Positions 26,690-35,539 are shown, counted from the first letter of the stretch. The stretch: 64,000 nucleotides of DNA from CAWCGU01 sp963795195 (GCA_963795195.1 CAWCGU010000006.1:248001-312000); one strand, 5' to 3'. Made by a program: numbers and translations. The notes: a model not told the origin generated them from the letters alone.

Positions 26690-27236
26690 CGCCAGCACTC
26701 AGCGCGACGAAGCCGCCAAGCGCGACACCGGCCGCGGCAAGCAGGCCCAGCCAGACGCCGATCTGGCGCCCGATCGAGATCTCGGCGTCCACATCGGTCG
26801 GCACAAGACCGCCCGACAACTCGAGAAACTCCGGGGGGCTGATGACCCGGAAAAGGACCAGTGCGGTTGCGAGCACCCCGAGGCCTGCGACAACGGAATA
26901 GGCGACGCGCGGCAGGCGGAATCCAGCCAGGTTCGTGACGAGCAGGCCAATCGCCGCGCCGGCGGCCAGCACCAGCATGAGCTTGATGAAGCCAAGGGAA
27001 TCCCACGCATCTGCGCTCGTGTCTTGACCCGATTGCCCGGCGAGGCTCTCGACCTCCTGCTCGGAGAACTCGAACTCCGTGGGCAGGCCCTCGATATCGA
27101 GGGTGACGCCGGGCAGTTGCTCGATGTCGAACTTGATCGACCCCGCCTCGAACCAGGGCAGAAACATCAACACGAGCAGAAGGGCCCCGGCCGCTCCCGC
27201 GACCAGGGCCCCACCGCGAAATCCGTCAGCGCCCAA
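26634..27236 (-). CDS. Four-helix membrane protein, paralogue of its upstream neighbour
   Basis: A 200-residue protein with an N-terminal helix, an exported acidic loop (about 35-80, rich in Glu/Asp/Ser) and three more helices. The segment LATALVLFRVISPPEF matches LSTVLVLYRVISPPGD of the next gene upstream, so the two are tandem paralogues. The TTG start at 27236 follows a GGGGG tract; a short gap of 18 bp separates it from the paralogue. Function unknown. Confidence 0.7.
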   Translation of the reverse strand: MGADGFRGGALVAGAAGALLLVLMFLPWFEAGSIKFDIEQLPGVTLDIEGLPTEFEFSEQEVESLAGQSGQDTSADAWDSLGFIKLMLVLAAGAAIGLLVTNLAGFRLPRVAYSVVAGLGVLATALVLFRVISPPEFLELSGGLVPTDVDAEISIGRQIGVWLGLLAAAGVALGGFVALSAGVSLPPSRRVDAPPVTPAR

Positions 27237-27254
27237 AGACCCCCCGAAAGCCAG

Positions 27255-27815
27255 CTACTGGGCCGGCGGTGGAGGAGGTGAAGGCGGCCCGCCTGCCGGC
27301 GGCGCCGGGGGCGTGCCGCCGCCGCTTACGCGGTCACGCGCCTGATCGGCGGTGCCCTGGAAGGTCGTCCCCTCCTCCTGCATCGCCATCCATCCGCCGG
27401 CGGCGATCCCCGCGCAGGCGATCAGGCCCAGGAAGAGCCAGAACTCACGTCCGGCGTCGCCGGGAGGGCTGATGACCCGATAGAGCACCAGCACCGTCGA
27501 CAGCATGCCCAGCCCGGTGACGACTGCGCTGCCGGCGACCGGCAGCGCCGAGGCGCTCCCGGAAGCGGCCATCGCAGCCACGCCGATAGCGACGACAATG
27601 GTGACAAGCAGGATCAGATCGATGATGTCGAACGCCTGCCAGGCGTTGAAACTGGTGTCGACCCCGGCTGCCTCAGCGAACTCCTGGGCGAACCCGGTGT
27701 CGATCCCGTTGACCGAGTCCGGAACACCGAACCAGCCGAAGAACATGAGAAGGAAGAGAGCCGCAGCGGACACCGCCGCAATCAGTTCGCCTCGCGTCAA
27801 TTTGCTTGCATCCAA
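27255..27815 (-). CDS. Four-helix membrane protein with Pro/Gly-rich tail, tandem paralogue
   Basis: A 186-residue protein: helix 1 LIAAVSAAALFLLMFFGWFG, an exported loop with NGIDTGFAQEFAEAAGVDTS, helices ending LSTVLVLYRVISPPGD and FWLFLGLIACAGIAAGGWMA, then a disordered tail with PPAPPAGGPPSPPPPPAQ. The ATG at 27815 has a good ribosome site (AAAGGAG, 9 nt upstream). Function unknown; the shared VISPP element and loop layout tie it to the downstream gene. Confidence 0.75.
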   Translation of the reverse strand: MDASKLTRGELIAAVSAAALFLLMFFGWFGVPDSVNGIDTGFAQEFAEAAGVDTSFNAWQAFDIIDLILLVTIVVAIGVAAMAASGSASALPVAGSAVVTGLGMLSTVLVLYRVISPPGDAGREFWLFLGLIACAGIAAGGWMAMQEEGTTFQGTADQARDRVSGGGTPPAPPAGGPPSPPPPPAQ

Positions 27816-27935
27816 GGGAAGACTCCTTTAGGAAACTGCGTTTCGCCCGTATCGGCCCTGTTTCAGCCGCTGGTGGGCAGCCTAACGGCCCGTCCAGACG
27901 CCCGTGGGTGACCCTCCTACCCCAGAGCCGCTCAA

Positions 27936-28784
27936 TTACGCACGAGCACGGGCGGCCCTCACCGTGTTGCGAAGCAACATCGCGATCGTCATCGGGCCGA
28001 CACCGCCCGGAACAGGAGTGATCGCGGCGGCCACCAGGGACGCCGCTTCGAAGTCGACATCGCCGACCAGGCCCTCGTCCGTGCGGTTGATGCCGACGTC
28101 GATCACCGTCGCGCCGGGCTTGACCCAGTCTCCGCCGACCATCCTCGGGGAGCCCACCGCGGCCACGAGGATGTCGGCGCGCCGGCAGGCCGCGGGAAGG
28201 TCCCGGGTGCGGGAGTGACAGACAGTGACCGTGGCGCTGGCGTTGACGAGCAGGCTTGCCAGCGGCCGCCCGACGAGAATCGAGCGGCCGACGATCACCG
28301 CCTCGGCCCCCTCCGGGTCAACTCCGGCGTCGGCGAGCAGCTCCATCACTCCGGAGGGAGTGCACGCAACCAGGCCCGGGCGGCCCTGCGCGAGCAGGCC
28401 CGCGCTCACCGCCGTCAGGCCGTCGACGTCTTTGGCCGGGTCGATTGCCGCGACGACCGCGTCCGAATCGAAGCCCTCGGGCAGCGGCAGTTGCACGAGG
28501 ATTCCGTCGACGGCGTCGTCGGCGTTCAGCTCTGCGACGAGGTCGAGAAGGTCCCGCTGGCTGATCTGGACGCCCGGCTCGTGATGGATTGATCGCATCC
28601 CGGCTTGCTCACAGGCTGTGCGCTTGTTGCGGATGTAGACCTCCGACGCGGGATCAGACCCGACCAGCACGGTCGCCAAGCCGGGCGGGCGGCCGAGGCT
28701 TGGGGTCAGCTCGGCCACCTCGGCAGCAACCTCCTCGCGCACCCGGCCGGCAACGGCCTTGCCGTCGATGACGCGGGCGCTCAC
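27936..28784 (-). CDS. folD: Methylenetetrahydrofolate dehydrogenase / cyclohydrolase
   Basis: Bifunctional folate one-carbon enzyme. The 282 residues include the catalytic tyrosine and lysine motif SEVYIRNKRTACEQAGM, DGILVQLPLPEGFD, IDPAKDVDGLT, the NADP motif VIVGRSILVGRPLASLL, TVCHSRTRDL, and the C-terminal TPVPGGVGPMTIAMLL. The GTG start lies 22 bp after the helicase stop, so the two probably share a transcript. Confidence 0.97.
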   Translation of the reverse strand: MSARVIDGKAVAGRVREEVAAEVAELTPSLGRPPGLATVLVGSDPASEVYIRNKRTACEQAGMRSIHHEPGVQISQRDLLDLVAELNADDAVDGILVQLPLPEGFDSDAVVAAIDPAKDVDGLTAVSAGLLAQGRPGLVACTPSGVMELLADAGVDPEGAEAVIVGRSILVGRPLASLLVNASATVTVCHSRTRDLPAACRRADILVAAVGSPRMVGGDWVKPGATVIDVGINRTDEGLVGDVDFEAASLVAAAITPVPGGVGPMTIAMLLRNTVRAARARA

Positions 28785-28806
28785 GGGTGGGCCCTCCGGG
28801 AACCCA

Positions 28807-31155
28807 CTAGGCGCCGACTTTTCGAACCGGCGCGTACTCGGCCATCAGCTTGCGCTCGCTGCCGTCGGAGGCAAAACGAACGACGATCACCTGCCCCGGC
28901 TCGACCGCCGTCACCACACCCTCTCCAAAACTTGCGTGAATGACGTCGTCGCCGGTGCGCAACTCGAGTGTGTTCTGGCGCGGCTGCGGACGGGCTGGCA
29001 GCGACGGGTTCGACGGTCCTGCCAGACCCGAACCCGTCGCCGATCGGCCCAGCGACCAGCCAGTGAGCCCGGTTCTGGGCGCTGAGTAGTGGTTGACGAG
29101 CTCCTCCGGGAACTCGGCCAGGAAGCGCGACGGTAGGGCGAACCCGCCCTGGCCGAATATGCGGCGGCTTCGCGCGCAGCTGACGTAGAGGCGCCGCCGG
29201 GCGCGGGTGATGCCGACGTAGCAGAGCCGGCGCTCCTCCTCGAGGTTGCCCTCGTCGACCGAGCGCGAGTGCGGAAACAGGCCCTCCTCGCAGCCGATCA
29301 TGAAGACGACGTCGTACTCGAGGCCCTTGGCGTTGTGCAGGGTCATCAGTGTCGCCAGGTCGGTTTCACGCTCGAGTGAGTCCTGGTCGGAGAGCAGTGA
29401 GATCTGCTGCAGGAACTCCTCGAGCGGAGTCACCTCCGAGTCACCCTCGACTTCCCGGTTCGCGTCGAACTCGCGCGCGACACCGACAAGCTCGCTGAGG
29501 TTCTCGACGCGGCCCTCGGCTTCGATCGTGCGCTCGGCCTCGAGCGCCTCGACATAGCCGGATTCGGTCAGGACTGCTTCCAGCAGGTCGGCGACGGACT
29601 CGCCGGCGACGCGCTCGCGCAGCGAGGCCATCATCCCGGCGAAGCGGGAGACGGCCTTGACCGCGCCGGCGCCGAGGCCGGGAATCGCCTCCGGGCGCTC
29701 GGCGACCTCCGAGACGGTGAGTCCGAGCGTGTTCGCCTGGGAGAGCAGGCGTTGCTCGGTGCGCTGGCCGATGCCGCGGCGTGGGGAGTTGACGATGCGC
29801 GCGAAGGCCACCGGGTCGGCCGGGTTCTGCAGCAGCGTCAGGTACGCCATCGCGTCCTTGATCTCGGCCCGATCGTAGAACTTGGTGCCGCCGATCACCT
29901 GGTAGGGCACGTCGAAGCGAACCAGCGTGTCCTCGAGCACGCGGCTCTGGGCGTTCATCCGGTAGAAGATCGCGATCTCGGAGCGGTTGACGTCCTCCTC
30001 GGTGGTCAGGCGCTCGATCTCGCCGGCGACATAGCGGGCCTCCTCGTGCTCGTCGGAGAGCTCGGCAAGCATGATCGGCTCGCCCCGCCCCGCATCCGTC
30101 CAGAGCGTCTTCGGCTTGCGATCGCGGTTGTGGGCGATGACGGCGTTTGACGCGTCGAGGATCGTCCCGGTCGAGCGGTAGTTCTGCTCGAGCTTGATCG
30201 TCGCGGCGTCCGGGTAGTCGCGCTCGAACTCGAGGATGTTGCGGATGTCGGCGTGGCGGAAGGCGTAGATCGACTGCGACTCGTCGCCGACGACCATCAG
30301 GTTCCCGTGCTCGGAGGTCAGCAGTTGCAGCAGCCGGTACTGGGCGCGGTTGGTGTCCTGATACTCGTCCACCAGCAGCCAGCGGAAGGAGCGCTGGTAG
30401 CGCTCGCGGACGTCGGAGAAGAGTTCGAAGAGGTTGACCGCGCGAACCAGCAGATCGTCGAAGTCCATCGCGTTCGCGGCGTGCATGCGTCGCTCGTAGA
30501 TCCGGTAGACGTCGGCGACCGTCTCCTCGAAGAACGACCCCTGCTCCTCGGCGAAGCCCTCGGCGTCGAGCAGGCGGTTCTTGGCGCCCGAGATCTGCGA
30601 ACGGATTGCACGCGGCGGGAAGCGCTTGGGGTCGACCTCCATCTCCTCCATCGCCCGCTTGACCATGCGCAGCGAATCGGACTCGTCGTAGATCGTGAAG
30701 CTGCGCTTGTAGCCGAGCCGCTCCGCCTCCGCGCGCAGGATCCGCGCGCAGGCGGAGTGAAACGTCATCACCCACATCAGGCGGGAGACGCCGCCGACGA
30801 GCATCTCGACGCGCTCGCGCATCTCCGATGCAGCCTTGTTGGTGAAGGTGATCGCCATGATCTCGCTGGGGCGAGCCAGCCCCGTTGCGACCAGATAGGC
30901 GATGCGGTGGGTCAGCACCCGCGTCTTGCCCGATCCGGCGCCGGCAAGCACCAGCAGCGGCCCTTCTCCGTGAGTGACCGCGTCGCGCTGGGGCGGGTTG
31001 AGATCGGCGACCAGCCGCTCGATCGGATCGGCCCCGGCCGCCACAGGAGCACCGGGCGAGAAGTCCTCCTCGAATCCTTCCTCGGCACCCGAATCCTCGT
31101 CGCCCACGGGCGGAGAGGCGCCGAGAGGCAGTTCGGGATGGTCAGTCACAGCCAT
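28807..31155 (-). CDS. pcrA: UvrD/PcrA-type superfamily 1 DNA helicase
   Basis: 3'-5' DNA helicase for repair and for clearing recombination intermediates. The 782-residue protein has Q-motif LNPPQRDAV, Walker A LVLAGAGSGKTRVLTHR, motif II VDEYQDTNRAQYRLL, motif III VGDESQSIYAFRHAD, motif IV KLEQNYRST, and motif V/VI LMTLHNAKGLEYDVVFMIG and RLCYVGITRARRRLYV. The C-terminal 70 residues resemble the RNAP-binding Tudor-like end (DDVIHASFGEGVVTAVE). The start is the ATG at 31155 (MAVTDHPELPLG); the frame stays open upstream without homology. An acidic stretch of about 45 residues precedes the helicase core. Confidence 0.95.
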   Translation of the reverse strand: MAVTDHPELPLGASPPVGDEDSGAEEGFEEDFSPGAPVAAGADPIERLVADLNPPQRDAVTHGEGPLLVLAGAGSGKTRVLTHRIAYLVATGLARPSEIMAITFTNKAASEMRERVEMLVGGVSRLMWVMTFHSACARILRAEAERLGYKRSFTIYDESDSLRMVKRAMEEMEVDPKRFPPRAIRSQISGAKNRLLDAEGFAEEQGSFFEETVADVYRIYERRMHAANAMDFDDLLVRAVNLFELFSDVRERYQRSFRWLLVDEYQDTNRAQYRLLQLLTSEHGNLMVVGDESQSIYAFRHADIRNILEFERDYPDAATIKLEQNYRSTGTILDASNAVIAHNRDRKPKTLWTDAGRGEPIMLAELSDEHEEARYVAGEIERLTTEEDVNRSEIAIFYRMNAQSRVLEDTLVRFDVPYQVIGGTKFYDRAEIKDAMAYLTLLQNPADPVAFARIVNSPRRGIGQRTEQRLLSQANTLGLTVSEVAERPEAIPGLGAGAVKAVSRFAGMMASLRERVAGESVADLLEAVLTESGYVEALEAERTIEAEGRVENLSELVGVAREFDANREVEGDSEVTPLEEFLQQISLLSDQDSLERETDLATLMTLHNAKGLEYDVVFMIGCEEGLFPHSRSVDEGNLEEERRLCYVGITRARRRLYVSCARSRRIFGQGGFALPSRFLAEFPEELVNHYSAPRTGLTGWSLGRSATGSGLAGPSNPSLPARPQPRQNTLELRTGDDVIHASFGEGVVTAVEPGQVIVVRFASDGSERKLMAEYAPVRKVGA

Positions 31156-31200
31156 CCAGCGAGCATAGACCCGCCCGGGGCGGAGCCAACCGCCGACACA

Positions 31201-31248
31201 ATGAACGTCCGGAACCCTGCCGTATTTGACAGGGTTTGGGACGTTCAT
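31201..31248. repeat. 48-bp imperfect inverted repeat downstream of cysE
   Basis: Two 21-nt arms (31201-31221 and 31228-31248) match at 18 positions as complements, with a 6-nt loop GTATTT. It begins 8 nt after the cysE stop on the minus strand, before the helicase start. It is a plausible transcription barrier or REP-like element; no clean T-run is present. Confidence 0.7.
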
Positions 31249-31255
31249 CGTGGGG

Positions 31256-31993
31256 TTAGCCGCCGGCGGTGCTTGGGCCCCGCTTGGGCCGCAGTTGCGT
31301 TACCCGGTCGGCGGGCGCGGTCTCGCCACGCAGGGTCGCCAGTTCGCCCTCGAGCTCGGTGATTCGCTCCGAGAGAACCTTGATCGCGTCGGCGATCGGG
31401 TCGGGGAGGTGGATCCAGTCGGCGTCTGGCCCCTCGACCTTGCGGCCCTCGACCTTGACCGTGTGGCCGGGGTTGCCGACCACCGTCGCATTCTCCGGGA
31501 CATCCTCGATGACGACCGTGTTGGCGCCGACCTTGGCTCCCTGGCCAACCGTGATCGGGCCAAGCAGTTTGGCGCCGGACCCGACGGTGACGAAATCCTC
31601 CAGGGTCGGATGCCGCTTGCCGCGCTGAAAGCCCGTGCCGCCGAGCGTCACCCCTTGGTAGAGCGTCACGCAGCGGCCGATCTCGGCGGTCTCGCCGATG
31701 ACGACGCCGGAGCCGTGATCGATGAAGAACTCGTTGCCGATCTCGGCAGCCGGGTGGATCTCGATTCCGGTGACGCTGCGGCTCGCGTAGGAGACGACCA
31801 GTGGCGCCACCGGGACTCCGGATTGGTGCAGCGCGTGGGCGACGCGGTGCGCCAGCAACGCCTGCACACCCGGCCAGGTGGCGAGGATCTCGAGCGAGCC
31901 GACGCTGCGGGCAGCGGGGTCGCGGTCACGCGCGGTGGTGACGTCGCAGGCGACTTCGCCGAGCACTCGTCGCAGGGTCCCGAGTCCGAACAT
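31256..31993 (-). CDS. cysE: Serine O-acetyltransferase
   Basis: Makes O-acetylserine for cysteine synthesis. The 245-residue protein shows left-handed beta-helix hexapeptide repeats with the family signature IEIHPAAEIGNEFFIDHGSGVVIGETAEIG, GVTLGGTGFQRGKRHPTLED and VVGNPGHTVKVEG. The catalytic histidine is in FIDHGSG. The C-terminal 50 residues form a coiled-coil-like tail (VLSERITELEGELATLRGE) beyond the usual CysK-docking end. It follows cysK by 29 bp. Confidence 0.95.
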   Translation of the reverse strand: MFGLGTLRRVLGEVACDVTTARDRDPAARSVGSLEILATWPGVQALLAHRVAHALHQSGVPVAPLVVSYASRSVTGIEIHPAAEIGNEFFIDHGSGVVIGETAEIGRCVTLYQGVTLGGTGFQRGKRHPTLEDFVTVGSGAKLLGPITVGQGAKVGANTVVIEDVPENATVVGNPGHTVKVEGRKVEGPDADWIHLPDPIADAIKVLSERITELEGELATLRGETAPADRVTQLRPKRGPSTAGG

Positions 31994-32022
31994 GAGTCAA
32001 GGGTAGACGGGCCGCCTACTCG

Positions 32023-32946
32023 TCAGGGGGCGAAGAACGGCAGTGAGATGTAACGCTCACCGCCGTCGGGCACGATCACCACGATCCGCTTACCGGCCAT
32101 CTCACGACGCGAGCCGAGCTCCAGCGCGGCGTGGATCGCGGCTCCGGCGGAGATCCCGACGAGCAGGCCCTCGCGGGTGGCGGCCAGGCGTGCCGTCTCG
32201 ACGGCGGTCTCATCCTCGACCGGAATGATTTCGTCGATCACCGACCGGTCGAGCACCTGGGGAACGAAGCCGGCCCCGATTCCCTGAATGTTGTGGACGC
32301 CCGGAGACTTGCCCGAGAGGACCGCCGAGCGAGCCGGTTCGACCGCGATCACCTTGACATCAGATTGGCGCTCCTTCAGCACCTGGCCGATGCCTGTGAT
32401 CGTCCCGCCGGTGCCGACACCGCAGACGAGCGCGTCAACCCCTCCGTCGAGGTCACGCCAGATCTCCTCCGCTGTGGTGCGGCGGTGGATCTCGGGGTTG
32501 GCCGGGTTGTTGAACTGCTGCGGCATGAAGGCGTCGCGCTCGGAGGCGATCTCCATCGCCAGGTCGACGGCCTCGTTCATGCCGCCCATCGACGGCGTCT
32601 CGCGCACGATCGCGCCGTATGCGCGCAGCAAGGCCGAGCGCTCCTTGGACATCCCCTCCGGCAGCGTCAGCACCAGGTGATAGCCGCGTGCCGCGCAGAC
32701 CATCGCCAGGGCAATTCCGGTGTTGCCGGAGGTCGGCTCGACGATCACCGAGCGCCCCCGCTCGATCTTCCCCTCGGCCTCGGCGGCGTCGATCATCGCC
32801 ACGCCGATGCGGTCCTTGACGCTGCCACCGGGGTTCATCGACTCAAGCTTGGCGACGACCTCGGCCTCAAGGCCCTCGCCGAGGCGCCGCAGGGCGACGA
32901 GCGGAGTGTTGCCGATCACGGCGGCTGGCTCGGGAGCGATGCGCAT
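32023..32946 (-). CDS. cysK: Cysteine synthase A
   Basis: PLP enzyme that replaces the acetyl group of O-acetylserine with sulfide. The 307 residues contain the PLP lysine in MNPGGSVKDRIGVAM, the substrate loop PTSGNTGIALAM, QFNNPANPEIH, and the phosphate-binding GVGTGGTITGIGQ. The ATG overlaps the stop of the upstream Rrf2 regulator by one base (TGATG). Order rrf2-cysK-cysE makes a compact cysteine unit. Confidence 0.97.
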   Translation of the reverse strand: MRIAPEPAAVIGNTPLVALRRLGEGLEAEVVAKLESMNPGGSVKDRIGVAMIDAAEAEGKIERGRSVIVEPTSGNTGIALAMVCAARGYHLVLTLPEGMSKERSALLRAYGAIVRETPSMGGMNEAVDLAMEIASERDAFMPQQFNNPANPEIHRRTTAEEIWRDLDGGVDALVCGVGTGGTITGIGQVLKERQSDVKVIAVEPARSAVLSGKSPGVHNIQGIGAGFVPQVLDRSVIDEIIPVEDETAVETARLAATREGLLVGISAGAAIHAALELGSRREMAGKRIVVIVPDGGERYISLPFFAP

Positions 32947-33350
32947 CAGATGTGGTACATCCCCGCATCCGCTGCCTCCGGCTCGCGCGAGGCGACCTCT
33001 TCGATCGTCGTCTGCGAAAAAACGGCACGCAGCGCCTCGACACCCTCCTCCCAGATGCCGCCGGCCTCCTTGCCCTCCTCGCCAACCCGCCCGTCGAGGG
33101 CCTGGACCACCTCAAGCACGCTGATCTCCCCGGCAGGGCGCGCAAGGGTATAGCCGCCCTTTACTCCGCGGTGGCTGGTGAGGATGCCGCTGCGCCGCAG
33201 GGTCGCGAATAGCTGCTCGAGGAACTGCACGGGCATGCCCCGCCGTTCGGCGATCGTGCCGATCGGGACGGGAGCCGAACCAGAGCGGGCCAGCTCCGCG
33301 AGCGCGACGACGGCGTAGCGCGACTTCGAGGTGACCGAGATCACGGGCAT
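32946..33350 (-). CDS. Rrf2-family transcriptional regulator (CymR-like)
   Basis: A 134-residue winged-helix regulator. It starts SKSRYAVVALAELARSG, has the recognition region TIAERRGMPVQFLEQLFATLRRSGILTSHRGVKGGYTLARP, and lacks the three clustered cysteines of iron-sulfur IscR. This pattern and direct coupling to cysK suggest a CymR-like role: repression of cysteine synthesis, possibly via the CysK/O-acetylserine state. That role is inference from known CymR biology. The ATG at 33350 is chosen because MPVISVTSKSRYAV matches the family start. Confidence 0.9.
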   Translation of the reverse strand: MPVISVTSKSRYAVVALAELARSGSAPVPIGTIAERRGMPVQFLEQLFATLRRSGILTSHRGVKGGYTLARPAGEISVLEVVQALDGRVGEEGKEAGGIWEEGVEALRAVFSQTTIEEVASREPEAADAGMYHI

Positions 33351-33385
33351 CAGTTTCGCAGCCGCGTCGGAGGGGGTTGGGCACA

Positions 33386-33799
33386 ATGGCGCGTCCCTTG
33401 GCCTCACCCGCCCTCAGAACCGCCGCTCCGCGCGCGCTCGCGCCGCTGGCGCTGATGGCGCTGATCTTTGCGGCCTCCTCGATCTCCACTCTCGACAGCG
33501 GGCTGGGAACGATCGATTTCGTCGCCCGCAAGTTCACGCACATGGGCGAGTACCTGCTGCTGACCCTCCTCTGGGGCTGGGCCCTGAGCCCGCTCAGCGC
33601 ACGGGCGAGCTCGATCGCTGCGCTGATCTCAATCGCCTACGCGGCCTCGGACGAGCTTCATCAGACGTTTGTCCCCGGCCGGACGGGTACGCCGCGAGAC
33701 CTGATCTTCGACGGATTGGGGGTAGTGGTGGCATTGCTGTTGCTCCGATACCATCGGCGCGTTCGCGAAGTTGTCCTAGGAAGGGCTCCCGGGGAGTGA
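33386..33799 (+). CDS. VanZ-family membrane protein
   Basis: A 137-residue protein with four hydrophobic helices. The VanZ-like motif KFTHMGEYLLLTLLWGW and the conserved SDELHQTFVPGRTGTPRDLIFDGLG are clear. The family is named after a teicoplanin-resistance accessory gene, but most members have no known role and no resistance is implied here. ATG at 33386 is preferred to a TTG nine bases upstream. Its stop overlaps the response-regulator GTG as GTGA. Confidence 0.88.
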   Translation: MARPLASPALRTAAPRALAPLALMALIFAASSISTLDSGLGTIDFVARKFTHMGEYLLLTLLWGWALSPLSARASSIAALISIAYAASDELHQTFVPGRTGTPRDLIFDGLGVVVALLLLRYHRRVREVVLGRAPGE

Positions 33800-34416
33800 C
33801 AGATGAACGCCGTTGTCTCGTTGTGGACGACCACCAGGTCGTTCGGCTCGGGGTACGCGAATTGCTCGACGACCGCTACGAGGTGGACGAGGCGGGAGAC
33901 GGAGAGGGCGCCCTTCGCCTGCTGAGGAACGTCGGAGACTTCGACGTGGTGATCGTCGACACCGGCCGCCTGGCGGGAATCGACGGGAAGGTCGGCGGCA
34001 CCGCGGTCATTCGCGCGCTGCTCGAAGCTCGGCCTGGCCTCGGAATCGTCGCCCACTCCGATCGCCCCGAACGCCACATCGCCAACGAGGCCCTGCGAGC
34101 CGGAGCCCGCGCCTTCGTAGCCAAGAGCTCACCGGCCAAGGAGCTGAGCAACGCGGTTGAAGCCGCGGCGGAATCGGGGACATTCATCGACCCCGCCGCC
34201 AAGCCCTCGAACCGCAAAAACCCCGCCCTGACCAGGCGGCAGCGCCAGATCCTCCAACTGATCGCCGACGGCAGCTCCACTGCGCAGGTGGCCCATTCCC
34301 TGGGCCTGAGCGCCGAAACGGTCCGCACCCACACCAAGGCCATCCTCGCCCGCATCGACGCCCGCGACCGGGCACACGCCGTGGCGATTGCGCTGCGCAT
34401 TGGTTTGATCGAGTAA
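33796..34416 (+). CDS. NarL/LuxR-type response regulator
   Basis: A 206-residue two-domain protein. The receiver has the acidic pair in CLVVDDHQVVRLGVRELL, the phosphoacceptor aspartate in FDVVIVDTGRL, and the lysine in AFVAKSSPAKEL. The C-terminal LuxR helix-turn-helix reads LTRRQRQILQLIADGSSTAQVAHSLGLSAETVRTHTKAIL. No histidine kinase is adjacent. It is coupled to the VanZ gene and converges on a gene that also ends in a LuxR domain. Confidence 0.9.
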   Translation: MTDERRCLVVDDHQVVRLGVRELLDDRYEVDEAGDGEGALRLLRNVGDFDVVIVDTGRLAGIDGKVGGTAVIRALLEARPGLGIVAHSDRPERHIANEALRAGARAFVAKSSPAKELSNAVEAAAESGTFIDPAAKPSNRKNPALTRRQRQILQLIADGSSTAQVAHSLGLSAETVRTHTKAILARIDARDRAHAVAIALRIGLIE

Positions 34417-34459
34417 CCAGGCCCGCGGGCTCCGAGATGCGCCGGTTACAGGAGCCAGC

Positions 34460-35539
34460 CTAGATCCAGGCCCTGTCCCTGGCCACGAGCACCGCCTGCG
34501 CGCGATCCACCGTACCCAGCTTGCGGTAGACGTTGTGGAGGTGGGTGCGCACGGTGCTCGCTGACAGCGACATCTCGGCGGCGATCTCCTTGTAGACCTT
34601 GCCGCCGGCAAGGCCCTTCAGGGCGTCGAGTTCCCGGGCCGAGAGAGGGCACGGGTCGCTCGTGCGCCTGCGCACGGGACGCGTGTACGGGTATTCGTAG
34701 AAGAGCGATGCAACCTTGGCGCGGTCGATACCCAGCTGGTCCGACAATGTCGTGACGACCTCCGCGCAAACGGGGCCTCCGGCGGCGTTGTGGGCAACCA
34801 GGTCAGCCAGGCGCACGACCGCGGCAGGCCCCTTGGCGTCCTCGGCGTGGTGGCGCTCGATGGCGCCGGCGATCCGGTCGGGGAAGCCCCAGCGCCGGGT
34901 CAGCACTCCACCGACGAGCGCATGGTCGATGCCGAGGTCGCGGCGCTCCGCCCAGAGCGACCCCTCTGGGGTGACGAACCCCTTGGCGTCGGGTTGCGCG
35001 TAGGACGGGTGGAGCCTGCTCAGTACAAGCTTGCCAATGTCGTGCAGCAGGGCGGCGATCGAAATCTCATCCGGGGCGGGCATACAGACGAGCTCGCCGA
35101 TCTGCTCGCTCGCGGCGCGCGTCGCAACGGCGTGGCCCCGGAACCGCGCCGGCAGCCCCTGCCAGCCGTTGCCCGGCTCGAAAAGTTCATACGTGGACAC
35201 CTCCGTGATCGCCTCCGCCACACCTGCGGGCCCGAGCACCTCGACAGCCTGGGGGATGCCGTAGACACTGCCGCGCCCGTCGCCGCGGGGGCCGTTGGCG
35301 GCACGCATCACCGCGACGGTCAGCGCAGGGTCGGATTCGACGGTCTCGACGATTGCGTCGCTGGCCGGGCTTGGCTCCCGGGTCAGCTTGCACAGCCTGC
35401 GGTGGGCCTCCGCCAACGCCGGGAACCTGGCCACGGCGTCGAAGGCCGCGGAAAGCCGATGGCCGCCGGAGCCTCGCAGGCGCGAGCTCGGGGCCTGCGC
35501 TGCCGGGGGCCCCGCACGCGATCTCGTTTTGGTGCTCAT
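34460..35539 (-). CDS. HDOD domain fused to a LuxR-type DNA-binding domain
   Basis: A 359-residue protein. After a disordered Arg/Ser/Pro-rich start, residues about 35-270 form an HDOD domain (FPALAEAHRRLCKL, DPALTVAVMRAANG, and the HD motif IAALLHDIGKLVLSRL). The last 65 residues are a LuxR helix-turn-helix: LSARELDALKGLAGGKVYKEIAAEMSLSASTVRTHLHNVYRKLGTVDRAQAV. The fusion suggests a signal-responsive transcription regulator; the sensed signal is unknown. ATG at 35539 chosen; an upstream TTG would add three residues. Convergent with a LuxR response regulator 44 bp away. Confidence 0.85.
   Translation of the reverse strand: MSTKTRSRAGPPAAQAPSSRLRGSGGHRLSAAFDAVARFPALAEAHRRLCKLTREPSPASDAIVETVESDPALTVAVMRAANGPRGDGRGSVYGIPQAVEVLGPAGVAEAITEVSTYELFEPGNGWQGLPARFRGHAVATRAASEQIGELVCMPAPDEISIAALLHDIGKLVLSRLHPSYAQPDAKGFVTPEGSLWAERRDLGIDHALVGGVLTRRWGFPDRIAGAIERHHAEDAKGPAAVVRLADLVAHNAAGGPVCAEVVTTLSDQLGIDRAKVASLFYEYPYTRPVRRRTSDPCPLSARELDALKGLAGGKVYKEIAAEMSLSASTVRTHLHNVYRKLGTVDRAQAVLVARDRAWI

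Noticed and set aside
27826..27845. Half-copy of the 48.4 kb palindrome (CCTTTAGGAA)
   Set aside because: It is accounted for by the ribosome site of the adjacent gene and lacks the GGGGTC core.
33386..33799. Glycopeptide-resistance locus because of the VanZ-like gene
   Set aside because: No vanHAX or vanRS genes are present; VanZ-like proteins are widespread without resistance.
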